Shown here piece after piece: positions 10,059 to 17,900 of a stretch of DNA of 41,944 nucleotides. The stretch comes from Pseudomonadota bacterium (GTDB taxonomy: Bacteria; Desulfobacterota; Desulfobulbia; Desulfobulbales; SURF-16). The notes beneath the pieces are model-generated. The model was not told the origin of the DNA and ran no database searches. It worked only from the letters and a program-made list of their open reading frames with translations. The position numbers and the translations under genes were made by a program. The DNA lies in contig JAHILF010000028.1 in the NCBI GenBank assembly GCA_018897105.1, forward strand, positions 1-41,944, in the 5' to 3' direction. How positions within the stretch are numbered: position 1 is the stretch's first letter; every line of letters begins with the position of its first letter.

Positions 10059-10378
10059 TTACATAGAAAGGAGCGATATATGGCAAAATAGGAGGCAATG
10101 GTATCCACCCGATATCCATTCACCATGCTTCTTGGATAAAGTCTTATCCGTCAAGTACAGGATCGCCTTACTTCTCAGCCATTGACTTGTTCTTATCCGG
10201 CCCAGGGTCATTATTTCTGTCAATCCAGCCTTGAAGTAATTTCCTGATCTGACCATGTGCCTCTTTGCTTCCTGGGAGAGTATCAAGTTTGAGCGCGAGT
10301 AGTTCGGATAAGATTACTATCCAGGCTCACGGTTGTTTGTGATTTGTCGGGGAGAGTGATGTGGTAGCGTCGTTCCAT
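10059..10378 (-). pseudogene. Frameshifted small conserved protein of unknown function
   Basis: Three reading frames on the minus strand join into one protein-like product. Frame one starts at the ATG at 10378 with MERRYHITLPDK, then SQTTVSLD. A second frame continues with ILSELLALKLDTLPGSKEA and a Trp-containing QGWIDRNNDPG. A third frame finishes with RIRTSQWLRSKAILYLTDK and KKHGEW. As far as I recall, the pieces match in order a small (~95 residue) protein of unknown function from proteobacterial islands (beta-strand start, ELLALKLG-like helix, SQWL...A...L..KKL end). Two single-base shifts break it. The match is by memory of the pattern, not by a search. It lies just outside the tRNA fragments and was probably delivered by an earlier insertion. 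Confidence 0.5.
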
Positions 10379-10430
10379 GACCGTCTCCCGTTAAGTATTT
10401 GCGGAATTACCAGAAGACTCCTGGTGTTAC

Positions 10431-10479
10431 TGGCGCGCCCGGCAGGATTCTAACCTGCGACCTACGGCTTAGAAGGCCC
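10431..10479 (-). other. 3' half of tRNA-Arg(TCT), probable attachment-site scar
   Basis: On the minus strand this reads from the anticodon arm (loop CTTCTAA, anticodon TCT) through a T arm with GGTTAGAATCC to an acceptor strand ending GCGCCA. The 5' half (acceptor, D arm) is missing: the sequence beyond 10479 does not continue the tRNA. A 3' tRNA half of ~49 bases ending in CCA is what a tyrosine-integrase element leaves at its distal end after inserting into a tRNA gene. A decayed tRNA is the alternative. Confidence 0.7.
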
Positions 10480-10520
10480 TTACAGTAGAAAAGTGGGGAC
10501 AGAGTGGGGACAAAAAAGAA

Positions 10521-10557
10521 GAAAAAAAGCCTTTAGCTTTGATGAGTGCTAAAGGCT
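10521..10557 (-). terminator. Rho-independent terminator behind the tRNA-Lys fragment
   Basis: On the minus strand a perfect 10-bp stem, AGCCTTTAGC and GCTAAAGGCT (10548-10557 and 10528-10537), with a 10-base loop, is followed by a T run (10521-10528). It sits 10 bases after the CCA of the tRNA-Lys 3' fragment, as an original tRNA terminator would, so the duplicated attachment segment may have brought the terminator along. Confidence 0.8.
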
Positions 10558-10566
10558 TGATATTTA

Positions 10567-10614
10567 TGGTGGGCCGTCCCGGGATCGAACCGGGGACCTG
10601 CTGATTAAGAGTCA
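10567..10614 (-). other. 3' half of tRNA-Lys(CTT), probable attachment-site scar
   Basis: The minus strand reads TGACTCTTAATCAGCAGG, then the T arm CCCGG-TTCGATC-CCGGG and the acceptor strand ACGGCCC with A and CCA. The anticodon loop CTCTTAA gives CTT (Lys). Upstream of the anticodon stem the sequence no longer pairs, so acceptor 5' strand and D arm are absent. It is a second 3' tRNA half only 88 bases from the tRNA-Arg half and in the same orientation, which points to at least two separate integration events or to a shared hot spot. Confidence 0.75.
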
Positions 10615-11289
10615 TTTACTTCTGAGCTTCACAAACCTCATCAGTTGTGTAACCCATTGAAATTATATATGATAAATTTTCCACATTTTAGCAAATATTT
10701 TATGCTTTAGCAGCTTTTGGATTATTTTTCTCACACAGATTCTCACACGGAAATCTGATATTGATATACTTGATGAGTGTGTTTAACCCTACAACGATAT
10801 TTACACGGCATTGGTTGTTGCCATTCTTTTTGTCCGGTGTGATAAATAAGCGCGATGGAGAAATTACAAGCTCCCCCTTAAACTTTGTGGGAATAGCGGC
10901 CAATCACTCAACATACAATGCTTTTGGTCACGACCCCAATGTAAACATCCTGATAGAGTATCGAATCGATAAAGCAATTTATCCTGAAGGCGACAAAGCA
11001 AATCCACCGTGTCCTCGCGGGATGAGTGAGCGACGGAGCAGTGTTTAGGCTCGAATCGAGCTCTACGCTTACAAATAATGAGATAATTAATTTTGACCGG
11101 GATTTGGTGGGAATGCTTGGGAATAAAAGGGAAAGAGAAAATTAAACCGATTATTTTTTAAAGTAAGAATATTAAAAACTTAGGAAATTAATTTTCACAT
11201 AAACTGAGATTTTTATGCGGTAAAGGAATTTATTACCACAGAGCAGAATAACAAAATTCTGCTCTGTGGAATCGGTTTGAAAAGATAAA
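10615..11289. other. AT-rich stretch without an assignable gene
   Basis: Open frames exist on both strands (plus 10761-11048, minus 10700-10903) but neither has a good ribosome site or a product I can place. The plus frame contains a protein-like piece (GIAANHSTYNAFGHD). Given its position beside the tRNA-Lys half, the stretch may be decayed integrase or cargo DNA. From 11049 to 11289 it is strongly AT-rich and I see nothing in it. Confidence 0.35.
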
Positions 11290-11406
11290 TTATTTTTTCT
11301 TAATTTTTTCTTTTACAGTGGTTGCGGGTCGTCGTTTTTCGGTGCCTTTAGGAACAAATCTTCCGTCTTTTGCATCACGTACTCTATATGGTTGTGCTTT
11401 TTTCAT
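11290..11406 (-). CDS. Tiny conserved protein (38 aa), basic
   Basis: The protein begins MKKAQPYRVRDAKDGRFVPK, goes on GTEKRRPATTVKE and ends in a Lys-rich KIKKK. An AAGGA ribosome site lies 8 bases before this ATG at 11406; an in-frame ATG at 11415 has none. The pattern 'YRVRDAKDGRFVPKGTE.RRP.TTV' is one I recall from very short proteins in proteobacterial islands that are often misnamed as transporters; with 38 mostly polar residues it cannot be one. It follows the XRE/ImmA genes and the 45-residue gene on the same strand, so it probably belongs to that transcript. The function is unknown. Confidence 0.6.
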   Translation of the reverse strand: MKKAQPYRVRDAKDGRFVPKGTEKRRPATTVKEKIKKK

Positions 11407-11481
11407 AGTATTCATCCTTGTTAAGAGGTTAAATTTGAAGTGGAGACAGGCTAAACCTGCCCCCACTCGTTTTATCCAGTT

Positions 11482-11619
11482 TTACACGAAGAAGACAAAT
11501 GCAGTTTTGCCATAATCTTCGGCTCGGATAATTTTCCCGCTTCGCCAATGGCGAAAACTCTTAACAAACCGAATACCTTTACCAGTGGTCTGCTTTGGGA
11601 TACGTTTTTTTTGCGTCAA
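11482..11619 (-). CDS. Tiny basic protein (45 aa) with TTG start
   Basis: The start is set by a very strong ribosome site, AAGGAGGTGA, five bases before the TTG at 11619. The frame extends further upstream without a comparable site. The product contains GIRFVKSFRHWRSGKIIRAE followed by DYGKTAFVFFV and has no membrane segment. I do not know a function. It lies about 140 bases after the ImmA-like gene and before the 38-residue gene, all on the minus strand. The strength of the ribosome site with a rare start codon and the protein-like, biased composition argue that it is real. Confidence 0.6.
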   Translation of the reverse strand: MTQKKRIPKQTTGKGIRFVKSFRHWRSGKIIRAEDYGKTAFVFFV

Positions 11620-11755
11620 AAAAATCACCTCCTTATGGAAGACCTCTCTTGACAAGCAGACCAAACACAGCTAATTTGAATATTGGGTACACAAATTATT
11701 TGTGTTTGGCTTTTTTGCCAAGGGCTGCCGATCTTCCGTGGATTAGGCAGCCTTA

Positions 11756-12340
11756 TTATTTTAGTGCGCCCATTCGTGCTTTCACAAATGCTGGGTTCAC
11801 GTTAAAAATATCCGCAATATCGTATTCGTCACATCCTTCCCCTATCAGTTTCAAAATTCTTTCTTTGGGCATCAAAAGAGCTCCTGCATATTTCCACGCT
11901 TGCCATTCTGGATCAAGGTATGGCTTAATCTTTCTTCTATCAACTCTGTATAACTCAGTACCGAAGGTTGAAGAAAAAGATTTAAAAGAACTTAGGGCTG
12001 GTAAATGATAAAGGCAATGCGATACTTCGTGAGCAACAGTTGCTCTAAACCTTCTTATTGATACTGTGTCAGTAGCATCAGCCAATTCTTTATGTACAAA
12101 ACTTACTTTTTCTTTAGCATCAGTAAATCCCATGACATTTGTCCCAAGGTGACTTAAGTCGATATATCCTGTTTTTAGGCCAGGTATTATATCCGGCAAA
12201 TCTATCTCAAAGATTGTTTCTATATCTATTTCCGAATTGTCCCTAAAAGCTGCCGGTTGTAATTTCAACAGGAGGAAATGTATGTCTAATTCGATTTGCG
12301 CCTTGCTCTTTGGCTTTACAAGTGGCACCTTATTTGTCAT
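11756..12340 (-). CDS. ImmA/IrrE-family metallopeptidase
   Basis: From the ATG at 12340 (preceded by GGGAGG) the protein has 194 residues. It carries the zinc-binding motif HEVSH at residues 104-108 in ATVAHEVSHCLYHL, the signature of ImmA/IrrE peptidases, which cleave or inactivate partner XRE repressors. Downstream, YLDPEWQAWKYAGALLMPKE is the usual family helix that supplies the third zinc ligand region, and the C terminus (DIADIFNVNPAFVKARM) is a small HTH-like end, also typical. The gene overlaps the upstream XRE gene by 11 bases. The pair is probably a stress- or mobility-responsive switch of the integrated element, or a toxin-antitoxin-like unit. Confidence 0.85.
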   Translation of the reverse strand: MTNKVPLVKPKSKAQIELDIHFLLLKLQPAAFRDNSEIDIETIFEIDLPDIIPGLKTGYIDLSHLGTNVMGFTDAKEKVSFVHKELADATDTVSIRRFRATVAHEVSHCLYHLPALSSFKSFSSTFGTELYRVDRRKIKPYLDPEWQAWKYAGALLMPKERILKLIGEGCDEYDIADIFNVNPAFVKARMGALK

Positions 12341-12722
12341 GGTCAATATTAACCTCCCATTCAACAATGGTTTTTTTGAGTTTCTCACGTAATTCTTGCA
12401 GCTTGTCTTCAGGATGGTTTTCTGTTGCTCGATACAGGCTATAAGCCAAATCGTTATTTTCTCCGAAGATTGATGTTATAAACCCTGTAGCCTTTCCTAC
12501 CGCCCTGTCTGCAGTGGCTGCATTAATCAACTTATCAAGAGCAATATTCAAAACTAACGATAAATTCTCAATGGTTGTTTTGTCTTTTGGTGGTTGTTTT
12601 ATCCCGTTTTCAATTTCAGAAAGATAGCTCGGTGACACCCCAACTAGCTGACCGAGCTTTCGAAGAGTTATCCTCTTCGCCCTCCGCCCATCATTAATCA
12701 GCTTCCCGAACCGCGAATCCAT
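12330..12722 (-). CDS. XRE-family transcriptional regulator
   Basis: The 130-residue protein has a Cro/C1-type HTH at about residues 8-65 (LRKLGQLVGVSPSYLSEIEN, then KQPP). A helical tail follows (ELREKLKKTIVEW). A strong AAGGAGGGAG ribosome site precedes the ATG at 12722. The ImmA-like peptidase gene overlaps its end, so the regulator is probably the substrate of that peptidase and the repressor of its own promoter. Confidence 0.87.
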   Translation of the reverse strand: MDSRFGKLINDGRRAKRITLRKLGQLVGVSPSYLSEIENGIKQPPKDKTTIENLSLVLNIALDKLINAATADRAVGKATGFITSIFGENNDLAYSLYRATENHPEDKLQELREKLKKTIVEWEVNIDHDK

Positions 12723-12742
12723 TTGCTCCCTCCTTGATATTT

Positions 12743-12770
12743 ATTTTATGTAAAATCACATTATTCACAA
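12743..12770 (-). promoter_or_regulatory. Candidate promoter of the XRE/ImmA operon
   Basis: On the minus strand TTGTGA (12765-12770) and TAAAAT (12743-12748) are 16 bases apart and about 20 bases before the ATG at 12722. The -10 box matches five of six consensus bases. The region is AT-rich, so a chance match is possible. Confidence 0.45.
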
Positions 12771-12866
12771 AATACTGAGAACACTATAATGGTGTTTAGG
12801 CCTTATGTCAAATGGTTTGTTCTCTTTTTTTGCGAACAAGTTTATGTAAAAAAAACCGTCTAAAGA

Positions 12867-13324
12867 AAAATTGACAATGTTTACTGCGCCTGGCGAATTA
12901 TCAATGTTAATTGATACTGGAGTTCCTCTTTCTGTAAAGAAATTAACAGCGGCGGAAATGAATTTGTGAGATTTCTGATAAAGTTGCCACATATTGTACC
13001 ATTTCAGGAAGATATGGCGAAATAGTAGCTGCAGCTGGTCCAATGGACCCTATCATATCGACTATAGTGCTAACTTCAAGAGAACCAGTTCTTGCACTTT
13101 GAAGTTTATATTGATGGTGGAATTGTTATTTTTGTTTGGGGTGCGAAATGTTTAGTGGCACGAGCGCATCAAATCGCCCAATTAGTGATAGTGGGCAGCT
13201 TATCGGGATAATGCACAAATTCAAGGGCAAGAATATGTTTGTGGCAACCAAAATCAACGAAATTCTGCAACTTGTCGCGCGAAAGATGCCAGACGAAATC
13301 CGCCAGCTCATTGAAACCTAACGA
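12867..13324 (+). pseudogene. Degenerate coding region, family unknown
   Basis: Protein-like text on the plus strand is spread over several frames. It begins MFTAPGELSMLIDTGVPLSV, goes on TYCTISGRYGEIVAAAGPMD, then FEVYIDGGIVIFVWGAKCLV, and ends in a clean frame with KINEILQLVARKMPDEIRQL. Three or more frame changes would be needed to join them, and no single start with a ribosome site governs the whole. The last 61-residue frame (13136-13321) could be a separate small gene. I read the stretch as a decayed gene of the mobile element, with low certainty. Confidence 0.3.
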
Positions 13325-13548
13325 GGAAAATGCACTCAGCCGGCAAAAAAACCCGCTCCTTTGTCGCGCTTCATTTTGCCGCCAGTGATTTGCATCGTTC
13401 TACCCCTAAGATTGCCAATCCGAACATCTAAAATAGTCAAACTGCCCTCTGGTTAGTCTTACTACTGTTGCTATTACGTAGGGGATTTGCAGTGGAAACC
13501 GAATATCCGAATTGTTTCAGGTGATATTATGGCTAATTTTTCCCCGAA

Positions 13549-14153
13549 ATGTCCCTTTTTGATGAAAAGGGCAAGCGGCTTAATCTTACCGACACGGAGC
13601 GCAAGCTTTTCCTCGATGCCTCCAAAGTCGAGACCAGAGAGAATCGGGTTTTCTGCTCTGTCCTTCATTACACCGGCTGTCGGCTTTCTGAAGCTCTGGA
13701 GCTTACCCCGCGGCAAATCTCCATGCAAGAGCAGGCGATCATTATCAGGACCCTCAAAAAAAGAAAACGCGATAAACAGGGGCGGGAGAAAAAGCCCCAA
13801 TTCCGCTCTGTTCCCGTGCCTTCCAACGTGGGTGATTTTTTTTGATTTAGTGTTTGATCTTCGGCGCCGGCAGCAAAGGAATAATGCTCAGCCCTTTTGG
13901 AAAATGAGCAGGACATCCGCCTGGAGAATGATAAAAAAGGTTATGGATCGTGCCGGGATCAGCGGCCTCCAAGCCACACCTAAAGGCCTCCGACATGGCT
14001 TTCGGAATTGCAATGGTCACAAGCGAAAATCCTTTGCCCCTCCATATTCTGGCCGATCTCATGGGCCATTCTTCAACCGCCACAACGGAAATTTATACGC
14101 GGGTCCTTGCCGGCGAAAAGCAAAAAATGGTTTTGCAAGCCTGGAAAGGATAA
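13549..14153 (+). pseudogene. Tyrosine recombinase/integrase broken by two single-base frameshifts
   Basis: The short integrase starts MSLFDEKGKRLNLT and has the first catalytic Arg in HYTGCRLSEALEL. The frame breaks in a T8 run near 13836-13843, continues in a second frame (FDLVFDLRRRQQ...) to the KGLRHGF box, then breaks again by one base near 14002 and ends in a third frame with LADLMGHSSTATTEIYTRVL, which holds the His and the Tyr nucleophile. All catalytic boxes are therefore present but split over three frames. Without correction no functional enzyme is made. A sequencing error in the T run could explain one break but not both. The enzyme probably once moved the element whose scars lie at the tRNA halves. 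Confidence 0.85.
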
Positions 14154-14204
14154 AAATGGTATATTTAATATTGCATTAAAATGCAAAAGGCATATACATA
14201 TAGT

Positions 14205-14468
14205 ATGGAATTTAGATTTGACGAAAAAAAGAGTGAGTCCAATAAGCTAAAGCACGGGATAAATTTTTATGAGGTTCAAACCCTGTGGGATGATTTGGAC
14301 TTGCTGGAAATCCCGGCTAAAACAGTTGAGGATGAAAGCCGTTGTCTGGTAATTGGGAAAATCGGCAACAAACACTGGTCGGCTATTATTACTTACCGGG
14401 ATGATACTATAAGAATTATTTCTGCCAGGCGTTCCAGGGAAAAGGAGGTTCAATACTATGAAAGCTAA
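14205..14468 (+). CDS. brnT: BrnT-family toxin (DUF497)
   Basis: The 87-residue product begins MEFRFDEKKSESNKLKHGIN, the standard opening of BrnT RNase toxins (F.WDE.K...N..KHG), and ends with the family's RIISARRSREKEVQYYE core. I use the ATG at 14205 because it fits the family length; an in-frame ATG at 14181 would add eight residues, and neither has a clear ribosome site. BrnT is a RelE-fold ribonuclease that BrnA neutralises. The gene lies 51 bases after the broken integrase and its end overlaps brnA by 11 bases. Confidence 0.88.
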   Translation: MEFRFDEKKSESNKLKHGINFYEVQTLWDDLDLLEIPAKTVEDESRCLVIGKIGNKHWSAIITYRDDTIRIISARRSREKEVQYYES

Positions 14469-14682
14469 AGAATTTGACAAAAAATTTGAAGCCGGCGAGG
14501 ACATGACGGATGATCTTGACTTTTCACAAGCCCGACGGGTCAATCAAGAGCCTAAAAGAGTCAATATAGACTTCCCGGCCTGGGTAGTAGAAAGGCTCGA
14601 CAAACAATCCAAAAGACTTGGAATAACAAGGCAGGCCCTTGTTAAAGTTTGGATTGCGGAGAAGCTTAAAGAGGCTGTTTGA
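14458..14682 (+). CDS. brnA: BrnA-family antitoxin (ribbon-helix-helix)
   Basis: The 74-residue protein ends with a CopG/Arc-type ribbon-helix-helix: the strand RVNIDFPAWVVERLDKQS and the helices RLGITRQALVKVWIAEKL. The N terminus (MKAKEFDKKFEAGEDMTDDL) is typical of BrnA, which binds the toxin and represses the shared promoter. AGGAGG lies eight bases before the ATG. With brnT it forms a complete type II toxin-antitoxin pair next to the integrase remnant, where it may have stabilised the element. Confidence 0.88.
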   Translation: MKAKEFDKKFEAGEDMTDDLDFSQARRVNQEPKRVNIDFPAWVVERLDKQSKRLGITRQALVKVWIAEKLKEAV

Positions 14683-14800
14683 CTCCAAAACATGATTAAG
14701 GGAGACGCCCCCTTGTCTGGGGACAACTTTGTTTATTGTAATTTTACAACGGACAAAAAGAGTATGACCGCTTAACTTCACTTCAGTACAAGGAATTGCA

Positions 14801-14896
14801 GTGGTAAAATACAAACCTTATTCCTATACCCAAGGTCAAGCTCATCCCTGTGATGTTTTCCAAACAGATCCTACCCCTGTATCTATAAACTTATGA
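14801..14896 (+). pseudogene. N-terminal remnant of an IS transposase
   Basis: A GTG-started frame of 31 codons begins VVKYKPYSYTQGQ, which resembles the N-terminal signature of IS1182-like transposases (KYKPYSY.QG). The similarity stops after about 13 residues and the frame ends by TGA at 14896, eight bases before the first BREX-region gene. It marks an old insertion at the left border of the defence operon. The match is short, so chance cannot be excluded. Confidence 0.4.
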
Positions 14897-14903
14897 AACG
14901 CTG

Positions 14904-17900
14904 ATGAGCAGCGAAGAAACAAAGAATCTTATTGGCCATTACATCGACAACTGCGATGGCACGGTTACAGATACACGCACCGGCCTGATGTGGATGCGTT
15001 GCGTTATGGGCCAGATTTGGGATGGGAAAAGCTGCCACGGAGAGGCCAGAAACTTCACTTGGGATGGCGCAAATAAACTCCGCCATAACTCTACCTTTGC
15101 TGGGTGTGATGACTGGCGGCTGCCAGATATTGATGAACTGAAGACGCTTATTGATAGGAGCCAAGACAATCAAGCAATTGACAATAGAGCATTTCCAAAT
15201 ACTCCTCGATCACTTTGTTGGTCTTCGTCGCCGTATTCCTTCGATTCCAACTACGCGTGGGTCGTCAACTGCTACAGCGGCAATGTTTACAATGTCAGCC
15301 GGAACGACTACAACTCCGTCCGTCTTGTGCGGTATGGCCAGGGGGTAAAATCTATGGGCGAAGTAACTCTTCAGCCCTTGCCAGCCAAAGTACTTCCATG
15401 GTTTAAAATGCCATGTGATCAGGCATTGGTTTTAGAAATAGAAAAAAGCAGCCCAGAAATTAACACGAATAAAGCCTTTGATGAAATTATGGCGTTCCCA
15501 GCAATACAGCAACTAATTCCGATTGCCATAGAATCAGGGCAACCAATCACATCTTTTTGTAATGATCATTACAAAGAATTATGTTTTTCCTACAATGAAT
15601 TATTTCAAATCTTGAATTTTCTCATTGAATGTTGCCAAATTGATTACAGTTCCGGGATTCTTTCTCAAGTTTTGAAGCTGCATAAAGACCAAGATATTTG
15701 GCGAAAACGGCCACAAATGGATCGGATGTTAGAAAAAATAAGACATATTGTCTTGACATCTTCCTCGCGAAAAAAAAACCAGCCCCTAAATCAAAGCAGC
15801 TCTTCGCTCCATACATCTCTGGATCCTTCCCCAGAAAATGAATCTTGCCTCTTCGATCCACTATCTGTCGATGCGTTGCCAACTGACGACCCGTCGTATA
15901 ATAGTATGCCTCTTGTCTCTTACGATGAATCTGCACCAGGATCATGGACCGATCTTATTGGTAGTTCATCATTATCAGTTCGCGCCACCAATGTCTTACT
16001 GAATAATTGTGCATCCCTTGAGGACTTGCTCTCTTTGGATCACACGGCACTATTAAATTTTAAAAACTGTGGGAAACATACAGTTACGGAGATAATCGAA
16101 TTTCAAAACAAAATGCGGGCAGGAGGATTTCCTCCTGCCCTACCTCTTCGACCACTGGCTCCCCCTGTGGCTGATATTTTAAAGCTTCCGCCCTCCGAAG
16201 AATCCCTGCGGCTATTGCCAATATTTAGCTCAAAGCTACTTGACTGTATATCCGTAAACGAGTTGCATGAAGGATTTCAAGTAGAAATGCGATTAGCTGA
16301 CATCGTTCTATCTGTTAGAGCAGCCTCGGTACTTCATCGTCTTGGATATAAAACAATTGGTGAAATAATGTTTATTCCAGGGGCAACTCTCCTCAAAGAA
16401 AAAAACTTTGGCCGAAAATGTTTCAACGAAATCCAAGATGTCATAAAGAAAATTGTTATTCAAGGGAATAACCAGTCGGGGAGTCTTGCGGATAAGCTTG
16501 ATTTTTCAAGCTATGCAGCTATGGTAGAAAGCTTTACTCACCATTGTCTACAAAAGAAAAGTCAGGAACTTGTGAGCAAGAGGCTGTGTTTTCAAACAGA
16601 AAAAATACCAACCCTTGAGCAGTTAGGTGAACAACTTGCCATCACCAGGGAAAGAGCTCGGCAAATTTTAAAAAAGGGGTATGCAACTCTAAAAATTAAA
16701 ACTAATATAGATTTGTTAAAAGGGTTTAGGGAAAGTATTGACACTGTTGTGACAATCGGCGGCGGCATCATCACCCTCGGAGGGTTGTCCACTGCTCTGC
16801 AAGAAAAATATGGCTGGCTCTCCCCCCCCAACCCTCCAGCACTTGGACAATTGCTCTCACTTTTGAAGCCGAACCAATTGTTTGCAGGTGCTGAGGATTT
16901 AGTAATGGTCGAGTGCGAGTGTCTCACATGCGAAAAACCATTCGAAAAATTATTATCCTTGGATTTTGAAGAACATGAATCATTCCATATTCGAGTTGCT
17001 TCAAGCAATCTCGCCAAACATTGCCAGGAGAATTGTGTTGTCAAGCCAGTACAAACTTTCCATCAGGCCTATATTGAAAGGTTGATTAGACGCACGAATG
17101 GCAAGTACGTAATTCATAATGATCTGATTATGCCAAGAGACACATGGCTGCCTCGCTATGGTGTCAAGTTGGAAGACATCATTATTCATGTGCTTGAACG
17201 AAATGGCAAGCCCATGCATTTCAGTGAAATTACGCCAATCATTCAAAAAGAAAACATAACGCATTCGGATATTTCAGACCATAACGTTCACGCGGCGTTA
17301 ATGCGCTTTGATACAGTAGAAATAACAAACAGGGGGACCTATGGACTAAAATCTTGGGGAATGGGTGGGTATCGATCAGTTTCCACTGCCATCGAAGAAC
17401 TTCTTGATGCGAGTGACCGCCCGTTGCGAAGAGCAGAGATCAATCAACAGCTTGGCCTTGAATTCTCAGAATTTAACATTTCGGCGTCTCTCGGCACGGC
17501 AACTCGATTTGTTAGTGTCGGAGAAGGATTTTATGATCGCCCGGAGAGGTGGCGTCAACGCACCTACCAGAGTTTGATTGAGCAACTTCCGAAGCCCTTG
17601 GCCGAATTTGCTCGCTACCTTGTCGGCAACAATAACTACTCATACAAATTTGTCTTAGCCCTCGTATTTGTCCGGGGAATGGATGAAAATGGCTCATTTT
17701 ATCTGCCGACACTCAAAGAAAGATTTTTCAGTTTTTACCTGAGCAGAAAAAAAAGGGGGCTTATTGTCGAAATAGATTCCTCCATCATCAGCCGGATTGG
17801 TGAAATAGAGGATAGTGTGATCAAAAATACTGCTGCCGATAAGCCAATGACTAGCTTTTTAAGCTCTCCTTTTTTTGTACAAAATGGCTCTGCAATTTTT

